Both the position numbers and the translations under genes were made by a program. Under the pieces are notes generated by a model. The model did no database searches. It was not told where the DNA came from and saw only the letters and a list, made by a program, of their open reading frames with translations. A stretch of DNA of 64,000 nt from Pseudoxanthomonas suwonensis (lineage in GTDB: Bacteria; Pseudomonadota; Gammaproteobacteria; Xanthomonadales; Xanthomonadaceae): assembly GCF_010093235.1 (NCBI RefSeq), contig NZ_PDWP01000013.1, forward strand, positions 40,755 to 104,754, in the 5' to 3' direction. Position 1 is the first letter of the stretch, and every line of letters starts with the position of its first letter. Below, one piece after another: positions 57,764 through 64,000 of the stretch.

Positions 57764-58084
57764 TCATCCAAGGATATCCACGCCTCTATGCCCGTCCGGC
57801 ACGCCCTGGACCAGAAGCACGTCTCCCTCCGTGTTCCCCGTGCGCAGGGGACGGATCGCCCGGTACGCCTCCGACTCGTACCAGCTTCGGGCCAGCTCCA
57901 TGGAGGGAAACTCGATGATGACCAGATCGCCCGACCAAGAGCCCTCGAGTGGCTGATAGGGACCTCCATGAACACGGTACCTGCCGGAGAAAGGAGCCAG
58001 CGTGTCGTCGATGCGTTGCAGGTACGCCTTGATCTCGTCACAGAACCGGGTCTCCCGTATCACGGCAACAGCATAGGCAGTCAT
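57764..58084 (-). CDS. DUF1330 family protein
   Basis: A 106-aa protein of the dimeric alpha-beta barrel superfamily. MTAYAVAVIRETRFCDEIKAYL, GGPYQPLEGSWSGDLVIIEFP and the MELARSWYESEAYRAIRPLR signature are diagnostic of DUF1330. Function is unknown; family members are small cytosolic proteins. GGAGTGATCG precedes the ATG. A single-gene unit, 80 bp upstream of the frameshifted gene in the same direction. Confidence 0.88.
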   Translation of the reverse strand: MTAYAVAVIRETRFCDEIKAYLQRIDDTLAPFSGRYRVHGGPYQPLEGSWSGDLVIIEFPSMELARSWYESEAYRAIRPLRTGNTEGDVLLVQGVPDGHRGVDILG

Positions 58085-58496
58085 CGATCACTCCATGGCA
58101 CCAGGAATATTCGCGGCGCACTCCATCTCCCGGGAACGCTCCCGCGGCGTAGCGCGCAGTTTTGTAGCGCCTCCGCCAGCCGTCAATCGAACGCGACCGC
58201 ACCCGACCGGCCTCGGGTGGCACATGGTCCACGCTTCGCGCCCCCCCATCGCCATCTTCGGAAGCCGGGCGGGACAGCCCCCGGTCCCGATCCATCGCGG
58301 GCGCCAGGCCCGCCCCGACTCACGCCCCCTCCCGCCGGGACAGGGGTGCATAGCAATCCTCATATGCCAACCGCCGCAATTGTTATTTTTCGGGCATGTC
58401 CCCGGCCGGTAGCATCCCTGCGCAACTGGTGGGCCGCGCCGGGACCCGTTCTCCGCCCTGCCCGCCGCCCTCTTACCGGGCAGGGACCCCGAGCGC
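58085..58496. other. 412-bp divergent intergenic region
   Basis: No gene was found. The notable part is an AT-rich island at about 58362-58400, with CATATGCC, CAATTG and TTATTTTT in otherwise GC-rich DNA. It is the likely promoter/operator region for the arabonate dehydratase gene. The CATATGC there resembles the centre of the palindrome at 48368-48383, which would fit shared control, but this is only a seven-base match. Confidence 0.4.
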
Positions 58497-60221
<1,725 letters not shown>

Positions 60222-60261
60222 GCGCCATGCCGCACCGGTCCATCCAGGCATTGCTTGGGCA

Positions 60262-60309
60262 CCCCGCCGCCGCTGCCCCGGCAGTCCGCCCGTGCGGCGG
60301 GGTTCTTTT
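60262..60309 (+). terminator. Terminator after arabonate dehydratase
   Basis: CCCCGCCGC (60262-60270) pairs with GCGGCGGGG (60294-60302), followed by TTCTTTT. GH127 starts 16 nt later, so some read-through or a separate promoter is needed. Confidence 0.65.
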
Positions 60310-60324
60310 CTTCGAGGAACCGGC

Positions 60325-62766
60325 ATGGCCGGGACAGGCCCGCGACTGACCCGCCGCGGCTTCGTCGCCGCGCTCGGCGGCGCGGCCACGTTGCCGATGC
60401 TTCCCGCGCTGGCCCTGCCGCCGCCGCTTCCCGGCCCGCGCGGGCCGCTGCAGGCCTTCTCCCTGGCCGACGTGCGCCTGGGCGATGGCCCGTTCGCCCG
60501 TTCCAGCGCGCTCAACCTGCGCTATCTCGCCGCACTGGATATGGATCGCCTGCTGGCGCCATTCCGTATCGAAGCCGGACTGCCCTCGCCCGCACCGAAG
60601 TACCCGAACTGGGAATCGATGGGCCTGGACGGCCACACCGCCGGCCACTACCTGTCCGCACTGGCGCAGCAGGCCGCGCAGGGCAGCGCGGAGATGCGCC
60701 AGCGGCTGGACTACATGGTCGCGGCCCTGGCCCAGGTGCAGGCCGCCAACGGCGACGGCTACGTCGGTGGCGTACCCAATGGCCGCGTGCTCTGGAACCG
60801 GATCGCCAGCGGAGATTTCCAGGCCGGGTCGTTCTCACTGGAAGGCGCCTGGGTACCGTTCTACAACCTGCACAAGACCTTCGCCGGCCTGCGCGATGCC
60901 TGGCTGCTGGCCGGCAATGCCCGGGCGCGCGAGGTACTGGTGCGATTCGCCGACTGGGCCGACGCGCTGGCGACCAACCTCGACGATGCCCAGCTGCAGC
61001 GCGTGCTCGATACCGAGCATGGCGGCATGAACGAGGTGCTGGCAGACGTGTACGCCATCACCGGCGACCGCCGCCATCTGGCGCTGGCGCGGCGGTTCTC
61101 GCACCGTGCCATCCTCGATCCGCTGCTGCGGCGCGAGGACAAACTCGACGGACTGCACGCCAACACCCAGATCCCCAAGGTGATCGGCTTCGCGCGCATC
61201 GGCGAGCTGGACGGCGATGCGGAATGGATTGAGGCCGCGCAATTCTTCTGGGAGCGGGTCGCGCTGCACCGGAGCATTGCCTTTGGCGGCAACAGTACCC
61301 GCGAGCACTTCAACCCGGCCGACGATTTCAGCGGCATGGTCGCCTCGCGCGAGGGCCCGGAGACCTGCAACAGCTACAACATGCTGCGCCTGACCCTGCT
61401 GCTGGAGCGGCTGCGTCCGGACCCGCGGCATGCCGACTTCTACGAGCGGACGCTGTTCAACCACATCCTCTCCACCCAGCATCCCGGCCACGGCGGGCTG
61501 GTGTACTTCACCCCGATCCGGCCGCGGCACTACCGCGTGTACTCGCAGCCGCAGGAATGCTTCTGGTGTTGCGTGGGCAGCGGCATGGAGAACCACGGCC
61601 GCCACGGCGCCTTCGCCTACACGCACGACGGGGCCACGCTGAGGGTGAACCTGTACCTGGACTCGGAACTGCACTGGCGCGAGCGCGGCATGGTGCTGCG
61701 CCAGCGCACGCGCTTCCCCGAGGAAGAACTCAGCGTGCTGGAAGTAGCCACGGATCGGCCGCGAGTGTTCGCGCTGGAGCTGCGCCATCCGCACTGGCTG
61801 GCCGGCCCGCTGCGGATCAAGGTCAATGGCCGGCGCTGGCCGGTCGAATCCACGCCTTCGTCGTATGCGCGGATCGAACGGCAGTGGCAGGAGAGCGACC
61901 GCATCGAGATCGGGCTGCCCATGTCCACCCGCATCGAATCCCTGCCCGATGGCTCGGACTGGGTGGCGGTGATGCACGGCCCGCTGATGCTGGCCGCGCG
62001 CGCCGGCCAGGAGCACCTGGAAGGCCTGGTCGCCGACGACGGCCGCGGCAGCCACATCGCCCCGGGCCCTTACCTGCCACTGGACCAGGCACCGATGCTG
62101 GTGGGCGAGCGCGAGGCATTGGCCGCGGCGATCCGCCCGGTGCCGGGCGAACCGCTGGTGTTCAACGCCGATGCCCTGCTGCGGCCGACTTCGTTCCGTG
62201 GCCTGCACCTGGAGCCGCTGCACCGCATCCACGACGCCCGCTACATGAGCTACTGGCGCCCCACCACGCCGGCAGACTACCCCGCCGTGGTCGCCGCCAT
62301 CGAAGCCGCCGAGCGCGAAAGGCAGGCACTGGAAGCGCGCACCCTCGACCAGGTCCAGCCGGGTGAACAGCAGCCCGAGGTCGACCATGCCTACCAGGGC
62401 AGCGACAGCAAAACCGGCAGCATGCTCGGCCGCCCCTGGCGCGACACCGGCGAGCGGTTCTCCTACCTGCTGCACGCACGTCGTCCTGCCGCGGCCGCCA
62501 CCCCGCTGCTCCTGCAGCTGACCGTGTTCGGCGGCGAATGGCAGGCCGGCATGGATGTGCTGCTGGACGGCCGCCGCATCGGAAGCATCGTCCTGGACGG
62601 CAAAGGCAAGGACGATCTGGTGGTCGAGGAGATCGCGCTGCCGGTGGAAGCTTCGGCCGCGCTGCGCGGCGACGGCGCACGCGTGGAGTTCATCGCCCAC
62701 CGCGGCAAGCGCACGCCGCGGATCTTCGAGGTGAGGCTGGTCGAGGCCGGGCTGCCCCAGTCGTAA
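60325..62766 (+). CDS. GH127 beta-L-arabinofuranosidase-type protein, Tat-exported
   Basis: An 813-aa protein with a twin-arginine signal (RLTRRGFVAALGGAATLP), so it would be exported folded. The GH127 (DUF1680) barrel includes FRIEAGLPSPAPKYPNWES and GLDGHTAGHYLSALA. The catalytic and zinc residues are in SREGPETCNSYNML (Glu and Cys) and ECFWCCVGSGMENHGRHG (adjacent Cys pair). In characterised GH127 enzymes these bind zinc and one Cys is the nucleophile. Tat export fits a metal-loaded enzyme. A C-terminal domain from about residue 680 (GRPWRDTGERFSYLL) is an added beta-sandwich. It should remove beta-L-arabinofuranose from plant glycoproteins. Confidence 0.92.
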   Translation: MAGTGPRLTRRGFVAALGGAATLPMLPALALPPPLPGPRGPLQAFSLADVRLGDGPFARSSALNLRYLAALDMDRLLAPFRIEAGLPSPAPKYPNWESMGLDGHTAGHYLSALAQQAAQGSAEMRQRLDYMVAALAQVQAANGDGYVGGVPNGRVLWNRIASGDFQAGSFSLEGAWVPFYNLHKTFAGLRDAWLLAGNARAREVLVRFADWADALATNLDDAQLQRVLDTEHGGMNEVLADVYAITGDRRHLALARRFSHRAILDPLLRREDKLDGLHANTQIPKVIGFARIGELDGDAEWIEAAQFFWERVALHRSIAFGGNSTREHFNPADDFSGMVASREGPETCNSYNMLRLTLLLERLRPDPRHADFYERTLFNHILSTQHPGHGGLVYFTPIRPRHYRVYSQPQECFWCCVGSGMENHGRHGAFAYTHDGATLRVNLYLDSELHWRERGMVLRQRTRFPEEELSVLEVATDRPRVFALELRHPHWLAGPLRIKVNGRRWPVESTPSSYARIERQWQESDRIEIGLPMSTRIESLPDGSDWVAVMHGPLMLAARAGQEHLEGLVADDGRGSHIAPGPYLPLDQAPMLVGEREALAAAIRPVPGEPLVFNADALLRPTSFRGLHLEPLHRIHDARYMSYWRPTTPADYPAVVAAIEAAERERQALEARTLDQVQPGEQQPEVDHAYQGSDSKTGSMLGRPWRDTGERFSYLLHARRPAAAATPLLLQLTVFGGEWQAGMDVLLDGRRIGSIVLDGKGKDDLVVEEIALPVEASAALRGDGARVEFIAHRGKRTPRIFEVRLVEAGLPQS

Positions 62767-62830
62767 GCAGGTAAATCTGCGACTACCAGTGCAATCGCAC
62801 CCCACCATCGATGGCAGAGAGGCGGCGACC

Positions 62831-63229
62831 TCAATCACCAACCGGCCGGTGCTCGGTACCGGCGCCTGGCGTAAGGAACAGCATGGTCGTCGGCACGCTC
62901 GTCCTGGCCGTATGCCAGACGCCCGGCGGTACCAGCACGTACGAACCCGGGCGGCGCAGGTCCACGGTGCGCTCCCGCCCGGCCTCATCCAGCACCAGGG
63001 TCGCGGCGCCCTCGAGCAGCATCACCAGCTCCTCGCCGGCGGGATGGCGCTCCCACATCGACCAGGGCTCTGAAAAGGTGAAGGCGGTCATCAACCGTCC
63101 CTGGTCCAGCTGCGGATGCCTGCCTGCGGCAAGCTCGCCCCAGAAGGCATCGGAGACGGGAACCGGATCGACCCGTCCTCCATCGCGGAAGTGCAGATAC
63201 GTATCGAGGATGTCCCTGGCAGAGCTCAC
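62831..63229 (-). CDS. Cupin-domain protein
   Basis: A 132-aa protein with one cupin fold. The two cupin motifs are WSMWERHPAGEELVMLLEG, in which one His and two Glu could hold a metal, and GSYVLVPPGVWHTAR. The start was set at the GTG of 63229, which has GGGAGG 5 nt upstream, rather than at a GTG two codons earlier. It is convergent with GH127 (gap 64 bp). Substrate unknown; small cupins near sugar genes can be isomerases or sensors. Confidence 0.8.
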   Translation of the reverse strand: MSSARDILDTYLHFRDGGRVDPVPVSDAFWGELAAGRHPQLDQGRLMTAFTFSEPWSMWERHPAGEELVMLLEGAATLVLDEAGRERTVDLRRPGSYVLVPPGVWHTARTSVPTTMLFLTPGAGTEHRPVGD

Positions 63230-63250
63230 GGCCACCTCCCTGGGTGAAAG

Positions 63251-63273
63251 CCGGGATCAGAGTGCACCTTCCC
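63251..63273. repeat. GGGGTCAGAGTGCAC element, copy 7
   Basis: CCGGGATCAGAGTGCACCTT CCC, two differences from the core. It precedes the cupin gene. The 283-bp gap 63230-63512 otherwise shows a decayed REP near 63477-63507 and no gene. Confidence 0.7.
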
Positions 63274-63512
63274 AATCCCAACGTCGAATACGACGGAAGC
63301 GCCCCCTACCTGGCCATAGCGCGGCCCAGGCATGGACCGGGCTGGCAAAGCGCACTGCACCGCCGCAGCACCGGACCTGGCGAGGCCCGGTGCGCCGCAC
63401 GCGCCGCGTCGCTACCGCCGGACTGCGCAAGTGCACCAGACGGGAGGGCGGCTTTCCCGGACACGACAGAGCCCCCGGATGTGGCCTTCGGCCTTGCGCC
63501 GGTTACGAGGAG

Positions 63513-64000
63513 CTACCGCCGTGGGTTGAGGATGTCGCGCAGCGCGCCGCCGACCGTATCGCCGATGGCTTCACCGACCGCGTTGCCGATGGTCTCGCCG
63601 ATGCCGGGGCCGGCCGTGCCGCTGCCTCCACCAGTAGCGCCTGCCCCCCCTGCCGAGCCCGCCGCACCACCCGCGCCGGCACCACCAGAGCTGCTGCCGC
63701 CGCCTGCGCCCGCAGCGCCCCCCGAAGCGCCGCCACTGCTGCCAGTTCCGCCTGATCCAGCGGCGCCTCCTGTGCCTGGTGCGCTGCTGGAGCCACCACC
63801 ACCCCCGGCTCCCGCAGTGCCGCCCGAAGCGCCCCCTGCTCCACCCGATCCAGCAGCGCCTCCTGCTCCTGGTGCACCGCCAGAGCCACTACCCGCGCCA
63901 CTGGCACCAGGCGCGCCGGCGGCTCCGGCGGTTCTGGTGGAGCTTCCGGTGCAGGTGCGGGCGGCAGCGCCACCGGAGGCACCACCGCCACTGGCTGGCC
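63513..64000 (-). CDS. Glycine/alanine/serine-rich protein with C-terminal glycine zipper, partial
   Basis: The frame is open from the window edge to TAG at 63515-63513 and has no start inside the window, so the N-terminus lies beyond base 64000. About 130 residues are a low-complexity Gly/Ala/Ser tract. The C-terminal 30 residues differ: GPGIGETIGNAVGEAIGDTV then GGALRDILNPRR, with Gly every fourth residue over five turns, a glycine-zipper helix. The competing frames are Pro-rich or Arg-rich and have poorer codon use. The seven-C run at 63644-63650 is in frame. Function unknown; surface or membrane association is plausible. Confidence 0.6.
   Translation of the reverse strand, partial: PASGGGASGGAAARTCTGSSTRTAGAAGAPGASGAGSGSGGAPGAGGAAGSGGAGGASGGTAGAGGGGGSSSAPGTGGAAGSGGTGSSGGASGGAAGAGGGSSSGGAGAGGAAGSAGGAGATGGGSGTAGPGIGETIGNAVGEAIGDTVGGALRDILNPRR

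Noticed and set aside
63644..63650. Seven-C run as a phase-variable or frameshifted tract
   Set aside because: Counting codons shows the Gly-rich minus-strand frame reads through the seven bases without a shift.

Overview
The window is chromosomal DNA of a very GC-rich gammaproteobacterium. Gene content and order point to the Xanthomonadaceae/Lysobacteraceae (Pseudoxanthomonas, Lysobacter, Luteimonas or Xanthomonas type). The clues are the block rpsB-tsf-[HDOD-GGDEF]-pyrH-frr-uppS-cdsA-dxr-rseP-bamA, the block pyrG-kdsA-eno-ftsB-ispD-ispF-truD, and dispersed palindromic repeats of two families (GTAGCCCGGATAAG-type REPs and a GGGGTCAGAGTGCACTTTT element). The genus cannot be fixed from sequence reading alone. 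No phage, integrase, insertion sequence, rRNA, tRNA or CRISPR array was seen.

Layout. 1-9.8 kb: partial tpm, a bacterioferritin, a penicillin-acylase-type hydrolase broken by a one-base frameshift, a sirtuin, asnB and ubiB. 8.3-14.3 kb: a coupled minus-strand operon map-glnD-dapD-yffB-dapE. 14.3-26.4 kb: the plus-strand translation, isoprenoid, phospholipid and envelope block from rpsB to bamA, with an HDOD-GGDEF gene wedged between tsf and pyrH. 26.7-34.1 kb: the minus-strand block pyrG to truD, convergent with bamA across a REP-filled junction. 34.7-36.6 kb: parE. 37-53.8 kb and 58.5-62.8 kb: an arabinan/L-arabinose catabolic locus, interrupted at 53.8-58.5 kb by small accessory genes (RidA, ArsR-VOC, DUF1801, DUF1330, hypotheticals) flanked and threaded by the GGGGTCAGAGTGCACTTTT repeat. 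The right edge cuts a glycine-rich protein.

How the sugar genes fit together. Secreted or exported GH51, GH43, GH127 and GH97 enzymes would release L-arabinose from plant polymers. A YtfQRT-YjfF-type ABC importer with a lipoprotein binding protein takes it up. A mutarotase, an L-arabinose 1-dehydrogenase, an IlvD/Edd-type L-arabonate dehydratase, an AraD1/GguC-type dehydratase and an alpha-ketoglutarate semialdehyde dehydrogenase form the non-phosphorylative route to 2-oxoglutarate. No lactonase is visible in the window. A GbpR-like LysR regulator is divergent from the eight-gene importer/catabolic/hydrolase operon, with a perfect 16-bp palindrome between them.

The most striking regulatory find is upstream of asnB. 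A 32-codon leader peptide contains eight asparagine codons. It is followed by a GC-rich hairpin with a T-run, and the end of the leader carries an exact copy of the terminator 3' arm. This is the architecture of ribosome-mediated attenuation by asparagine. Other regulatory signals worth noting are a sigma-28 (FliA) promoter in front of the diguanylate cyclase gene and an ArsR operator filling the spacer of its own promoter.
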